Assembly: GCF_034059295.1 (NCBI RefSeq)
Contig: NZ_CP139141.1
Coordinates: forward strand, 310,001 to 374,000
Reading direction: 5' to 3'
Length of the DNA stretch: 64,000 nt
From: Pseudomonas sp. HR96
GTDB lineage: Bacteria; Pseudomonadota; Gammaproteobacteria; Pseudomonadales; Pseudomonadaceae
Of the stretch, positions 35,369 to 45,067 are shown one piece after another. How positions within the stretch are numbered: position 1 is the stretch's first letter; every line of letters begins with the position of its first letter. The position numbers were made by a program, and so were the translations under genes. The notes under the pieces are model-generated. The model was given only the letters and a program-made list of their open reading frames with translations, was not told the origin of the DNA and made no database searches.

Positions 35369-36426
35369 AGCGCTGTTCGTTGCTGTTCATCGGGCTGCTG
35401 GCCGCCTGCTCGAAAGAAGCGCCGCCGCCCGAGCCGGTACGCCCTGTGCTGTCGGTCGCTGTCAAGGCCGAAGAGGTCGAACAGCTGGGCCGCTACGCTG
35501 GCAACATCGAGGCGCGCTACGAGAGCACCCTCGGTTTTCGCGTGTCCGGGCGCGTCGCGCGGCGCCTGCTGGACGTCGGCGACTCGGTGGGCAAGGACCA
35601 GCTGCTGGCTGTGCTCGACCCTACCGACCAGCAGAACCAGCTACGCGCCAGCCAGGGCGACCTGGCCCGGGTCGAGGCGCAGTGGATCAACGCCCAGGCC
35701 AATGCACGCCGCCAGCAGGAGTTGTTCGACCGCGGCGTCGGCGCCCAGGCCGGGCTGGATGTCGCCGTCACTGACCTGAAAACCGCTGCGGCCTCGCGCG
35801 ACCAGGCTCGCGCCGCAGTCGACCAGGCCCGCGACCAGCTCAACTACGCCGAGCTGCGCGCCGACCACGCCGCCGTCATCACCCGCTGGCAGATCGAAGC
35901 CGGGCAGGTGGTCACCGCCGGCCAGCAGGTGGTGACCCTGGCTCGTCCGGACGTCAAGGAGGCGGTGATCGACCTGCCTGCCGCCGTCGCCGAGCACCTG
36001 CCGGCCGACGTCCAGTTCATGGTCGCCAGCCAGCTGGCGCCCGAGGTGCGCACTCCTGCCAGCGTGCGTGAGCTCGAGCCCCAGGCCGACAGCGCCACCC
36101 GCACTCGTCGGGCGCGCCTGACCCTGGCGCAGACGCCCGAGGCGTTTCGCCTGGGCACGGCCATCAGCGTCACCCTGACCTCGGCGATCGAGCCGCGCAT
36201 CACCTTGCCGGCCACGGTGCTGCAGGAGGTCGACGGCAAGACGCGCATCTGGATCGTCGACAGCCAGGCGCAAACCGTGTCACCGCGTGACGTCAGCGTG
36301 CTGGCACGCAGCGACACCAGTGTGGTGCTGGCTGCCGGTGTGAAAGCCGGTGAGCGTGTCGTCAGCGCCGGCGTGAACAGCCTCAAGCCTGGCCAGAAAG
36401 TCAAAGTCGACGAGGAACAACGCTGA
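35365..36426 (+). CDS. RND efflux periplasmic adaptor lipoprotein 2 (TriB-like)
   Basis: A 353-residue second membrane-fusion protein with lipobox LAAC (lipid Cys15). A GRYAGNIEARYESTLGFRVSGRVARRLLDVGDSV lipoyl half and an alpha-hairpin (~90-155) precede the YAELRADHAAVITRWQIEAGQVVTAGQQVV second half (~158-190). It is translationally coupled to the genes on both sides (ATGA upstream, TGATG downstream). In TriABC both adaptors are required, so a heteromeric adaptor is likely. Confidence 0.88.
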   Translation: MKRCSLLFIGLLAACSKEAPPPEPVRPVLSVAVKAEEVEQLGRYAGNIEARYESTLGFRVSGRVARRLLDVGDSVGKDQLLAVLDPTDQQNQLRASQGDLARVEAQWINAQANARRQQELFDRGVGAQAGLDVAVTDLKTAAASRDQARAAVDQARDQLNYAELRADHAAVITRWQIEAGQVVTAGQQVVTLARPDVKEAVIDLPAAVAEHLPADVQFMVASQLAPEVRTPASVRELEPQADSATRTRRARLTLAQTPEAFRLGTAISVTLTSAIEPRITLPATVLQEVDGKTRIWIVDSQAQTVSPRDVSVLARSDTSVVLAAGVKAGERVVSAGVNSLKPGQKVKVDEEQR

Positions 36427-39400
36427 TGAAAGGGAGTTTCAACCTGTCCGACTGGGCCCTCAAGCACCAGTCGTTCGTCTGGTACCTGATGTTCGTCGCC
36501 TTGCTGATGGGGGTGTTTTCCTACCTCAACCTGGGGCGCGAGGAAGACCCGAAATTCACCATCAAGACCATGGTCATCCAGACCCGCTGGCCCGGTGCGA
36601 CCCAGGAGGAAACCCTCAAGCAGGTCACCGACCGCATCGAGAAGAAGCTCGAGGAACTCGACTCGCTGGACTACGTGAAAAGCTACACCCGCCCAGGCGA
36701 GTCCACGGTTTTCGTCTACCTGCGTGACACCACCAACGCCAAGGCCATCCCGCAGATCTGGTACCAGGTACGCAAAAAGATCGACGACATTCGCGGCCAG
36801 TTTCCCCAGGGCCTGCAAGGGCCGGCGTTCAACGACGAGTTCGGTGACGTGTTCGGCTCGATCTACGCCTTCACCGGTGACGGCCTGAGCATGCGCCAGC
36901 TGCGCGACTACGTCGAACAGGTGCGCGCCGAGATCCGGGCGGTGCCGGGGCTGGGCAAGGTGCAGATGATCGGCCAGCAGGACGAGGTGATCTACCTCAA
37001 CTTCTCCACGCGCAAACTGGCGGCCCTGGGCCTGGACCAGCAGCAGGTGGTAGCCAGCCTGCAATCGCAGAACGCGGTGACTCCGGCCGGGGTCATCGAG
37101 GCCGGGCCCGAGCGCATCACCGTGCGCACCAGCGGTCAGTTCGCCTCCGAGCAGGACCTCAAGAACGTCAACCTGCGTCTCAACGATCGCTTCTACCGGC
37201 TGGCCGATATCGCCGACATCAGCCGCGGCTACACCGATCCACCGGCACCGATGTTCCGCTTCAACGGCCACGACGCCATCGGCCTGGCGATTGCCATGAA
37301 GGACGGTGGCAACATCCAGGACTTTGGCAAGGCGCTGCATGCGCGCATGGACGCGTTGACCGCCGACCTGCCGATCGGGGTTGGCGTGCACAGCGTCTCG
37401 GACCAGGCCGAAGTGGTGCAGAAGGCCGTAGGCGGCTTCACCAGCGCGCTGTTCGAGGCGGTGGTGATCGTGCTCATCGTCAGTTTCATCAGCCTCGGCA
37501 TCCGCGCCGGGCTGGTGGTGGCCTGCTCCATTCCGCTGGTGCTGGCGCTGGTCTTCGTGTTCATGGAGTACAGCGGCATCACCATGCAGCGCATCTCGCT
37601 GGGCGCGTTGATCATCGCCCTGGGTCTGCTGGTGGACGATGCGATGATCACCGTGGAAATGATGGTGACCCGCCTGGAGCTGGGCGAAACCCGGCAGCAG
37701 GCGGCCACCTTCGCCTATCACTCCACCGCCTTCCCGATGCTCACCGGCACCCTGGTGACGGTGGCCGGGTTTACCCCCATCGGCCTCAATGCCAGCTCGG
37801 CGGGGGAGTACACCTTCACCCTGTTCGCGGTGATCGCCGTGGCCATGCTGGTGTCCTGGGTGGTGGCGGTGCTGTTCGCGCCGGTGCTGGGCGTGCACAT
37901 CCTCAGCGAAAAGCTGAAGAAGAAGGACGACCACACACCGGGGCCTATGGAGCGCGCCGCCAACGGCGCCATGCTGTTCGCCATGCACCACCGCTGGCTG
38001 ACCATCGGTGTGACCCTGCTGCTGTTCGGCCTCTCGGTGTTCGGCATGAAGTTCGTGCAGAACCAGTTCTTTCCGTCCTCCGACCGCCCGGAAATTCTGG
38101 TCGACCTCAACCTGCCGCAGAACGCCTCGATCTACGAGACGCGCAGGGCCGTCGACCGCCTCGAGGCGACCCTCAAGGACGACCCGGATATCGCACGCTG
38201 GAGCACCTACATCGGCGAGGGAGCGATCCGCTTCTATCTGCCTCTCGACCAGCAGCTGGAAAACCCGTACTACGCCCAGCTGGTGATCGTCAGCAAGAGC
38301 CTGGAACAGCGCGCTGCCCTCACCGAGCGCTTGCGCAAGCGCCTGCGCGACGATTTCGTCGGCCTGGGCACCTACGTCCAGCCGCTGGAAATGGGCCCGC
38401 CGGTAGGCCGACCGATCCAGTACCGGGTCAGCGGCAAGGACATCGATCAGGTGCGCAGGCACGCCATCGAGCTGGCCACCCTGCTCGACAGCAACGCGCA
38501 CATCGGCGACATGATCTACGACTGGAACGAACCGGGCAAAGTGCTGCGCATCGACATCGCCCAGGACAAGGCACGCCAGCTGGGGCTGTCGTCCGAAGAC
38601 GTGGCCAAGCTGATGAACAGCATCGTCAGTGGCGCCGCAGTGACCCAGGTCAACGACGACATCTATCTGGTCAACGTGGTCGGCCGTGCCGAAGATCTGG
38701 AGCGCAACTCGCCGGATACCCTGCAGAACCTGCAGATCGTCAACTCCAGCGGCGTGTCGATCCCGTTGCTGGCTTTCGCCACGGTGCGCTACGAGCTGGA
38801 GCAGCCACTGGTCTGGCGCCGTGACCGGCGGCCGACCATCACCTTGAAGGCGGCGGTGCGCGACGAGATCCAGCCCACCGACCTGGTCACCGAGCTCAAG
38901 CCGCAGATCGACAAGTTCGCCGCCGGCCTGCCCACTGGCTACAAGGTCGCCACCGGCGGTACCGTGGAGGAGAGCGGCAAGGCCCAAGGGCCAATCGCCA
39001 AGGTGGTGCCGCTGATGCTGTTTCTGATGGCGACGTTCCTGATGATCCAGCTGCACAGCGTGCAGAAGATGTTCCTGGTGGCCAGCGTCGCGCCGCTGGG
39101 CCTGATCGGCGTGGTCCTGGCGCTGGTGCCCACGGGGACGCCCATGGGCTTCGTGGCGATCCTGGGGATCCTCGCGCTGATCGGCATCATCATCCGCAAC
39201 TCGGTGATTCTGGTGACCCAGATCGATATCTACGAGCGCGACGGTTACCTGCCATGGGATGCGGTCGTCGAGGCGACCCGGCACCGTCGCCGGCCGATCC
39301 TGCTGACCGCGGCCGCAGCCAGCCTGGGCATGATTCCGATCGCCCGCGAAGTATTCTGGGGACCGATGGCCTACGCAATGATCGGCGGGATCGTCATCGC

Positions 39401-39476
39401 CACCTTGCTGACCCTCTTGTTCCTGCCGGCGCTGTACGTGGCCTGGTATCGCATCAAGGAGCCAACACAAAGGTAG
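36426..39476 (+). CDS. RND efflux inner-membrane transporter (TriC-like)
   Basis: A 1016-residue proton-driven pump of the HAE-RND family. One N-terminal membrane segment (~14-32) and a large periplasmic loop lead to the central membrane block (~340-500) with GLLVDDAMITVEMM bearing the proton-relay acidic residues. A second loop is followed by the C-terminal block (~855-1010) ending in FLPALYVAWYRIK. Exports hydrophobic toxicants. The channel partner must be encoded elsewhere, as with TriC and OpmH. Substrates are not predictable. Confidence 0.92.
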   Translation: MKGSFNLSDWALKHQSFVWYLMFVALLMGVFSYLNLGREEDPKFTIKTMVIQTRWPGATQEETLKQVTDRIEKKLEELDSLDYVKSYTRPGESTVFVYLRDTTNAKAIPQIWYQVRKKIDDIRGQFPQGLQGPAFNDEFGDVFGSIYAFTGDGLSMRQLRDYVEQVRAEIRAVPGLGKVQMIGQQDEVIYLNFSTRKLAALGLDQQQVVASLQSQNAVTPAGVIEAGPERITVRTSGQFASEQDLKNVNLRLNDRFYRLADIADISRGYTDPPAPMFRFNGHDAIGLAIAMKDGGNIQDFGKALHARMDALTADLPIGVGVHSVSDQAEVVQKAVGGFTSALFEAVVIVLIVSFISLGIRAGLVVACSIPLVLALVFVFMEYSGITMQRISLGALIIALGLLVDDAMITVEMMVTRLELGETRQQAATFAYHSTAFPMLTGTLVTVAGFTPIGLNASSAGEYTFTLFAVIAVAMLVSWVVAVLFAPVLGVHILSEKLKKKDDHTPGPMERAANGAMLFAMHHRWLTIGVTLLLFGLSVFGMKFVQNQFFPSSDRPEILVDLNLPQNASIYETRRAVDRLEATLKDDPDIARWSTYIGEGAIRFYLPLDQQLENPYYAQLVIVSKSLEQRAALTERLRKRLRDDFVGLGTYVQPLEMGPPVGRPIQYRVSGKDIDQVRRHAIELATLLDSNAHIGDMIYDWNEPGKVLRIDIAQDKARQLGLSSEDVAKLMNSIVSGAAVTQVNDDIYLVNVVGRAEDLERNSPDTLQNLQIVNSSGVSIPLLAFATVRYELEQPLVWRRDRRPTITLKAAVRDEIQPTDLVTELKPQIDKFAAGLPTGYKVATGGTVEESGKAQGPIAKVVPLMLFLMATFLMIQLHSVQKMFLVASVAPLGLIGVVLALVPTGTPMGFVAILGILALIGIIIRNSVILVTQIDIYERDGYLPWDAVVEATRHRRRPILLTAAAASLGMIPIAREVFWGPMAYAMIGGIVIATLLTLLFLPALYVAWYRIKEPTQR

Positions 39477-39570
39477 GAAATTTCCCACACGGATTAGGGA
39501 CCGGTCCGGCATCCCCTGCCCTGGGGAAACAGTAGCCTTGGCGGCTTCTCAATATCAGGAGCGGGCCGCC

Positions 39571-41820
39571 ATGCGCCTGTTTGCCGTCAGTCTGCTAGTC
39601 CTCTGCCTGCTCAGCCCCTGGGCAGGTGCCGCCGTCCTGCAAAACGGGCATTGGCGGGTCGATGTTCATCCTGCCACCTTGGCCATCAGTGTCACCCCTG
39701 CCGGCGAGGCACCGGTGCAGGCCTCGGCGGGTGTCGCCGCGCACCGCGTGTCGGTGCTGCTCGCCGAGCCTGCGCGCTTGTCCTGGCAGTGGGATGACGG
39801 TGCGTTCCACCTCGAAGCGCGCCTGCAGGAGCGCGAATTGCTGCTGTCGGTCCGCGCCCGCGAGGCGGGTGAGCTGGCCTTGCTCAAGCAGCCCGGCAGT
39901 GCCATGGGCAAAGGCCTGCTGTGGCCCCTGGCCGAGGGACACTATGTGCCGCGCGGCGACTCGATCTGGCGCGACTACCTGCTGGCCGAAGGCGAGCTGA
40001 ACACCACCCAGGACCTCAGCCTGCCGCTGTGGGGCAGCGACCACGGGCGCTTCAGCCTGCACTGGTTGCTGACCACGCCGTGGAACAATCGCCTGCGCCT
40101 GGCTGCCGACGGCGACGCCCTGGCCATCGAGCTCAGTCACACCTATACGCGCATCCAGCCCGACGCGCCGATGACCTGGCGCCTGTACCTGGGTGATGCC
40201 AATCCCCTGGCCGGCGCCCAGCGCTACCGCGAGTGGCTGTTGGAGCAAGGGCAATACCAGACCCTGGAAGACAAATGGACCGCCGCCCCTGAAGGTCGCA
40301 AGCTGCTCGGCGCCACCCATGCGTACCTCTGGGGCACCGGCCTGCTCGGCAGCGCCGACGTGCGCGACTGGCAGCAGCTGCTGACGATACTGCGCAGCGA
40401 GCGAGCGCTGCCCCGGCGCTTGCGCGGGCGCCTGGACGGCTACAGCCTGGAGCTGCTGCAGGGCAGTGCGGCGGCGCCGCATGAGCGCCAGGCCTTGCTG
40501 CGGGGGCTGAATGCGGCGCTCAACAGCGTCGCACGGGACAGCTGGCAGGGCGCTCACGAGCCTGACATGCGAGTGCTGGCCCATGCCTATTCGGCCCTGC
40601 GCAAGGAGGTGGCCGGCGAGTTTGCCGCTGCCCTCTCGCCGCTCACCGAGCAGTGGGGCGATGGCTTGTCGCTGCGCACCCTGGAGCGGCTGGGCGCCAG
40701 TGGCCTGCAAGGCCTGTCGCTGGTCCTCGGCGACTCCTGGGAGGGCGGCCTGTGGCATCCGCACGTGGTGCGCGCGGCCGTGGCGGCCGGCTACCTGATC
40801 GGCCCGTACGACTCCTACGAAACTGCCCTGGCGCCCGGCGACAACCCGGACTGGACCAGCGCGCATTTCGGCCAGGCGGTGCATGAGCGCTGCGCGCTGA
40901 TCAACGAAGACGGCCAGTCAAGGCCCGGCTTCATGCAGAACGGGCACTACACCGACCCCCACTGCATGCAGCCCCTGTTGCACAAGCGGGTGACGGCCAT
41001 TCAGGCCCAGGCCGGCTTCAACGCCTGGTTCCTCGACGCCGCCGCAGCGGGCATGGTCTACGATAGCTATCGGCCGGGTGCCCTGCTGACCCAGGCGCAG
41101 AATGCCGAAGGGCACCAGCAGTTGGCCGACTGGTTGAGCGCGCAGGGCCTGGCGCTGGGGTCGGAGGACGGTAATGCGGTAACCTCGCGCAGCATCCAGT
41201 ATGCCCACGGCATGCAGACCCCGGTGCTCGGCTGGGGCGATCAGGACCTGATGAAGAATCGCAGCTCGCCGTTCTTCCTCGGGGCCTGGTATCCACCGGA
41301 GGAGCCGGCGATCTTTTTCAGGCAGGTGGCGCTGAAGGAGCCGTATCGCACCCTGCACTTCGCCCCGCAGACCCGCTTGCCGCTGTACCAGGCGGTGTAT
41401 CACGGCTCGATCATCACCAGCCACCACTGGAATTTCGACAACCTCAAGCTGAGCAACGTGCGCGCCGAAAACGAGCTGACGCAGCTGCTCTACAACGTGG
41501 CACCGCTGTATCACCTCAACAGTGCCACCCTGAGCCGGCGCCTGCCGATCATGGCCCGGCACGCGCAGTTCTTCCGGCCCTTGCACCAGGCCCTGGCGAC
41601 CCAACCGCTGCTGGCATTCGACTGGCTGTCCGAAGATCGCCTGGTGCAGCAGACCACCTTTGCCGATGGTTCGCGGCTGCTGGCCAACTTTGCTCGCGAA
41701 CCGCGCAGCATTCAGGGTCACGCCCTGGCAGGGCAGAGCCTGTTGGCGCTGCTGGCCGATGGCAGCATTCGGACCTACCGCGCCGAGGCCGCGTCAGGCA
41801 CGGCGCCAGACGCTGGCTAG
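39571..41820 (+). CDS. Secreted glycoside-hydrolase-like protein
   Basis: A 749-residue protein with a signal peptide (residues 1-~22, ending AGAAV). A beta-rich N-terminal domain (~25-220; WRVDVHPATLAISVTP at the start) precedes a large central domain. The central part reads like a TIM-barrel hydrolase related to the GH101/DUF5696 group. Candidate acidic residues lie in WFLDAA (~485-490) and GSEDG (~530). The C-terminal part again looks beta-rich. The ATG at 39571 has AGGAG nearby and gives a clean signal sequence; a start at 39538 is possible. Substrate and exact family are uncertain. Convergent and overlapping by 27 bases with the methyltransferase gene. Confidence 0.65.
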   Translation: MRLFAVSLLVLCLLSPWAGAAVLQNGHWRVDVHPATLAISVTPAGEAPVQASAGVAAHRVSVLLAEPARLSWQWDDGAFHLEARLQERELLLSVRAREAGELALLKQPGSAMGKGLLWPLAEGHYVPRGDSIWRDYLLAEGELNTTQDLSLPLWGSDHGRFSLHWLLTTPWNNRLRLAADGDALAIELSHTYTRIQPDAPMTWRLYLGDANPLAGAQRYREWLLEQGQYQTLEDKWTAAPEGRKLLGATHAYLWGTGLLGSADVRDWQQLLTILRSERALPRRLRGRLDGYSLELLQGSAAAPHERQALLRGLNAALNSVARDSWQGAHEPDMRVLAHAYSALRKEVAGEFAAALSPLTEQWGDGLSLRTLERLGASGLQGLSLVLGDSWEGGLWHPHVVRAAVAAGYLIGPYDSYETALAPGDNPDWTSAHFGQAVHERCALINEDGQSRPGFMQNGHYTDPHCMQPLLHKRVTAIQAQAGFNAWFLDAAAAGMVYDSYRPGALLTQAQNAEGHQQLADWLSAQGLALGSEDGNAVTSRSIQYAHGMQTPVLGWGDQDLMKNRSSPFFLGAWYPPEEPAIFFRQVALKEPYRTLHFAPQTRLPLYQAVYHGSIITSHHWNFDNLKLSNVRAENELTQLLYNVAPLYHLNSATLSRRLPIMARHAQFFRPLHQALATQPLLAFDWLSEDRLVQQTTFADGSRLLANFAREPRSIQGHALAGQSLLALLADGSIRTYRAEAASGTAPDAG

Positions 41821-42420
41821 CCAGGGCTGCTGTTCGCGCGGCAGGCCGGCGGGGCGGTAGTAGTGTTCCAGCTCGACGAAGCCGGCGGCCGTGAGCAGCA
41901 CTCGCCAGTTTTCCAGGTCGTGCCAGGCGCCATAGCGCGCGCCTTTCCAGCCTTCGCGGTTGTCGCCGCGCGGGTTGGAGCTGAACAGCACGCCACCCGG
42001 TTTCAGGGTGGCATGCAACTGACCCAGGACCCGTGGCAGTTCCTGGCGCGGGATATGGAACAGCACCGCGTTGGCGAACACGCCGTCGAAGCGTTGGGCG
42101 GGCAGGTCGAGGGCGAGGAAGTTCTGCTGCCAGACCTCGCAGCCACTGTCGGCGCGGGCCATTTCGGCAAAGCGTTCGGCGCCGTCCAGGCCCACGGCGA
42201 CGTGGCCCAGCCGCGTGAAGGTCTGCAGGTCGCGGCCCGGGCCGCAGCCGAAATCAAGAATGGCAAAGGGTGCCGGCACCTGGATATGGCGCAGCAAGGC
42301 CTCGATGTTCTGGCTGACATCGTGGTCGCGGGTGCCTTCGCGAAAGCGTTCGGCGGTTTCGTTGTAGTCGGCCAGGGTAGTGGCACTGATCTGTTGCAGG
42401 TCTTCGGGCTTGAGTGACAT
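41794..42420 (-). CDS. Class I SAM-dependent methyltransferase
   Basis: A 208-residue Rossmann-fold methyltransferase. Motif I ILDFGCGPGRDLQTF lies at ~54-68, the acidic loop VGLDGAERF at ~75-83, post-I LDLPAQRFDGVFANAVLFHIP (~105-125) and LKPGGVLFSSNPRGDN (~139-154). The acceptor is unknown. An in-frame ATG at 42504 is possible, but the ATG at 42420 starts the family-typical MSLKPEDL. Not obviously part of the sulfur cluster. Confidence 0.85.
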   Translation of the reverse strand: MSLKPEDLQQISATTLADYNETAERFREGTRDHDVSQNIEALLRHIQVPAPFAILDFGCGPGRDLQTFTRLGHVAVGLDGAERFAEMARADSGCEVWQQNFLALDLPAQRFDGVFANAVLFHIPRQELPRVLGQLHATLKPGGVLFSSNPRGDNREGWKGARYGAWHDLENWRVLLTAAGFVELEHYYRPAGLPREQQPWLASVWRRA

Positions 42421-42434
42421 GGCGGGATTTACTT

Positions 42435-42485
42435 GGTGAGTGACCTGGTGGGTGTTACCGGGTGAGTGACCCGGTGAGCGACCCC
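42435..42485. repeat. Degenerate direct repeats of GGTGAGTGACC
   Basis: Three imperfect copies (GGTGAGTGACC, GGTGAGTGACC and GGTGAGCGACC, at about 42436, 42461 and 42474) lie in the gap between metI and the methyltransferase. They could be protein-binding repeats or slippage products. Confidence 0.5.
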
Positions 42486-42500
42486 GCCAGTCTACAGGGC

Positions 42501-43145
42501 TCAACGATGGTCGAGCACCTTGGCCAGGCGGTCGCCGCCCAACTGGATCACCGCCACCAGTGCCACCAGCAATACGATCACGGTCAGCATCACCTGGGTA
42601 TCGAAGCGCTGGTAGCCGTAGCGGTAGGCGATGTCGCCCAGCCCGCCCGCACCGATCGCCCCGGCCATGGCCGACGAGTTGATCATGGTCACCAGGGTGA
42701 TGGTGAAGCCGCCGACGATTCCCGGGCGCGCTTCAGGCAACAGCACGTGCCAGACGATGTGCCAGCGCCGGCAGCCCATGGCCTGGGCCGCTTCGATGAG
42801 GCCATGGTCGACCTCGCGCAGGCTGACCTCGGCGATGCGCGCAAAGAACGGCGTGGCCGCCAGGGTCAGCGGCACCACGGCGGCCCACACCCCATAGGTG
42901 GTGCCGACAATCAGCCGGGTGAAGGGGATCAGCGCGACCATGAGGATCAGGAACGGCACCGAGCGGAACAGATTGACGAAGGCGCCCAATGCGCGATTCA
43001 GCGCCGGCGCTTCGTAGATGCCGCCCTTGCCGCTGGTGACCAGAATCACCGCCAGCGGGATACCCACCAGCAAGGCGATCAGCGACGACACACCGACCAT
43101 CAGCAAGGTGTCCAGGGTCCCTTGCCACAAGCGTTCAAGCCACAT
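42501..43145 (-). CDS. metI: Methionine-type ABC transporter permease MetI
   Basis: A 214-residue permease with five membrane segments. The EAA loop [24 protein letters not shown] lies near residue 120, and [26 protein letters not shown] (~165-190) is diagnostic of MetI. It overlaps metN by 11 bases. Last gene of the six-gene organosulfur operon. Confidence 0.94.
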   Translation of the reverse strand: MWLERLWQGTLDTLLMVGVSSLIALLVGIPLAVILVTSGKGGIYEAPALNRALGAFVNLFRSVPFLILMVALIPFTRLIVGTTYGVWAAVVPLTLAATPFFARIAEVSLREVDHGLIEAAQAMGCRRWHIVWHVLLPEARPGIVGGFTITLVTMINSSAMAGAIGAGGLGDIAYRYGYQRFDTQVMLTVIVLLVALVAVIQLGGDRLAKVLDHR

Positions 43146-44268
43146 AACCCAGTTCCTCCACCTGTTGCGCCCATTGTGCGGCGCGTTCCAGCAATTGTTC
43201 GCGAGTATGCGGCGAGTTGCGCACGGCGACGATCAGTTGGCCGATGGCATGGTCCTGGATGCGTTCGATGCCGCCGTGCAGCAGGCTGACCCGGCCACCG
43301 AGCAGGTTGAACAGCGACGACAGGTCAGGCTCCTGGCCGTTTTTGCCGGTGATGCGCAACGCCAGCACCAGCGCCGCCTCGGGCACGGGCGGCGCCGAGT
43401 GCAGGCGCGCCTGCAGCTCGGCGGGCAGGTTGTGTTGCAGCGGCGCGAGCAGGGTGCGGCTGACCTCGTGCTGCGGGTTGCCGAACACTTCCCAGACTGG
43501 ACCCTGCTCGACGATGCGGCCGCCCTCGAGCACCACCACGCGGTCGCAGATGTCGCGGATCACCGCCATCTCGTGGGTGATCAGGATCACCGTCAGGCCA
43601 AGGCGCTGGTTGATGTCGCGCAGCAACTGCAGGATGGCGCCGGTGGTTTCCGGATCCAGCGCCGAAGTGGCTTCGTCGCACAGCAGGATCTGCGGGTCGT
43701 GCACCAGCGCGCGGGCAATGCCGACCCGCTGCTTCTGGCCGCCGGACAACTGCGCCGGGTAGGCGTCGCGCTTGTCGGCCAGGCCGACCAGTTCGAGCAA
43801 TTCGCTGACCTTGCGCCAGCGCTCCGCCTGACCGACCCCGGCCACCTTGAGCGGTAGTTCGACGTTCTGCCACACGGTCTTGGCCGACATCAGGTTGAAG
43901 TGCTGGAAGATCATGCCGATGCTGCGGCGCAGCTGCACCAGGCGGTCCTCGTCGAAGTCGCCGATGTCGACCTGATCGATCAGTACGCGGCCGACGCTGG
44001 GATTCTCCAGGCGGTTGATGGCGCGCAGCAGCGACGACTTGCCCGCGCCGCTGCGGCCAATGATGCCGAAGATCTCGCCACGCTGGATGGTCAGGTCGAT
44101 GCCCTGCAGGGCCTGTACGGCGCCCTGCTGACCCTGGTATGTCTTGCCCACGCCGATCAGCCTGACGTGCGCCTGGGCGAGTTCCGGGCGCAATTGCAGG
44201 TGCTCGGCCGGTCGCTGCGGGGCGCCCGCGAGGCTGTCCAGATGGCGTTGCGGATTGGCTAGGGTCAT
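43135..44268 (-). CDS. metN: Methionine-type ABC transporter ATPase MetN
   Basis: A 377-residue ATPase with Walker [11 protein letters not shown]-loop [13 protein letters not shown] and signature LSGGQKQR. Walker B is [16 protein letters not shown] and the H-loop [14 protein letters not shown]. The C-terminal NIL/ACT-like domain (~290-375) senses the substrate in the E. coli protein. It has an N-terminal extension of ~30 residues. With metQ and metI it forms a complete importer, but the operon also encodes oxygenases, so the substrate may be an organosulfur compound rather than methionine. Confidence 0.94.
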   Translation of the reverse strand: MTLANPQRHLDSLAGAPQRPAEHLQLRPELAQAHVRLIGVGKTYQGQQGAVQALQGIDLTIQRGEIFGIIGRSGAGKSSLLRAINRLENPSVGRVLIDQVDIGDFDEDRLVQLRRSIGMIFQHFNLMSAKTVWQNVELPLKVAGVGQAERWRKVSELLELVGLADKRDAYPAQLSGGQKQRVGIARALVHDPQILLCDEATSALDPETTGAILQLLRDINQRLGLTVILITHEMAVIRDICDRVVVLEGGRIVEQGPVWEVFGNPQHEVSRTLLAPLQHNLPAELQARLHSAPPVPEAALVLALRITGKNGQEPDLSSLFNLLGGRVSLLHGGIERIQDHAIGQLIVAVRNSPHTREQLLERAAQWAQQVEELGYVA

Positions 44269-44272
44269 GGCG

Positions 44273-45067
44273 TCATTCCTTCCAGCCGACCTGGTAGAGC
44301 TTGCCGTTGACCTGATCCAGCGAGGCGCGCACCACGGGCGAGTGCTGGTAGATATCGATGAATCTGGCCAGGCGCGGATCGTCCTTCTTCGACGGCTGAA
44401 TCACGAACTGAATGACGTACTCGGGGTGGTCGAGGCCGTCGAAGAGAATTGCCGAGCCGGCGTCGAAGGTCTTGGCCAGGCGAATGTAGGCCGGGTAGCC
44501 CTGCACCAGGTCGGCATCGTCGTAGGCGCGCACCAGTTGCACGGCCTCGACCTGAAGGATCTTCAGCTGCTTGGGGTTGGCGGTGATGTCGTCTTCGGTG
44601 GCCTTGTAGCCGACCCCCGGCTTGAGCGTGATCAGCCCGGCCTTGGCCAGCAGTTGCAGGCCGCGACCGCTGTTGATCGGGTCGTTGGCGATGGCCACGG
44701 TGGCGCCCTTGGGCAGCTCGTCGAAGCTTTTGTACTTCTTCGAATACAGCCCGACGTTATTGATGATCCCTGGCGCGTAAGGCACCAGGTCGAAGCCGGC
44801 GGCGGCCTTGGCGTTCTCCAGGAACGGAATGTGCTGGAAATAGTTCACGTCGATGTCACCCGCCGCCAGGCTGACGTTGGGTGCGATCCAGTCGGTGAAC
44901 TCCACCAGCTGCACCTTCAGGCCCTGTTTGTCGGCTTCGGCGACTGCCGCTTCCAGCGGGATGGCGAAAGCGGCGGTGGTGCCGACCTTCAAAGGCGCAT
45001 CGGCGGCCTGGGCGCCGGTGATCAGGCCGAGGCCGAGCAGGGCGGCAAGTACGAGGTGCTTGGTCAT
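44273..45067 (-). CDS. metQ: MetQ/NlpA-family substrate-binding protein, operon copy
   Basis: A 264-residue binding protein with a type-I signal peptide (AQA-ADA, ~22) and no lipobox. Core motifs are [64 protein letters not shown] and [26 protein letters not shown]. It differs clearly from the orphan copy at 32882. Lies between the LLM gene (overlapping four bases) and metN (four bases apart). The long upstream open frame is an extension inside the LLM gene; the ATG at 45067 starts the signal peptide. Confidence 0.92.
   Translation of the reverse strand: MTKHLVLAALLGLGLITGAQAADAPLKVGTTAAFAIPLEAAVAEADKQGLKVQLVEFTDWIAPNVSLAAGDIDVNYFQHIPFLENAKAAAGFDLVPYAPGIINNVGLYSKKYKSFDELPKGATVAIANDPINSGRGLQLLAKAGLITLKPGVGYKATEDDITANPKQLKILQVEAVQLVRAYDDADLVQGYPAYIRLAKTFDAGSAILFDGLDHPEYVIQFVIQPSKKDDPRLARFIDIYQHSPVVRASLDQVNGKLYQVGWKE

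Noticed and set aside
35844..39512. A 1222-codon open frame on the minus strand opposite the RND pump and second adaptor
   Set aside because: It is a shadow of GC-rich third positions. The composition is His/Gln/Asp/Arg-rich without domains, and the plus strand carries clear, coupled efflux genes.
42421..42500. A SAM or methionine riboswitch next to metI
   Set aside because: The region lies after the end of the operon, not before it, and shows only short direct repeats. The leader before 48913 shows no S-box-like conserved pattern either.
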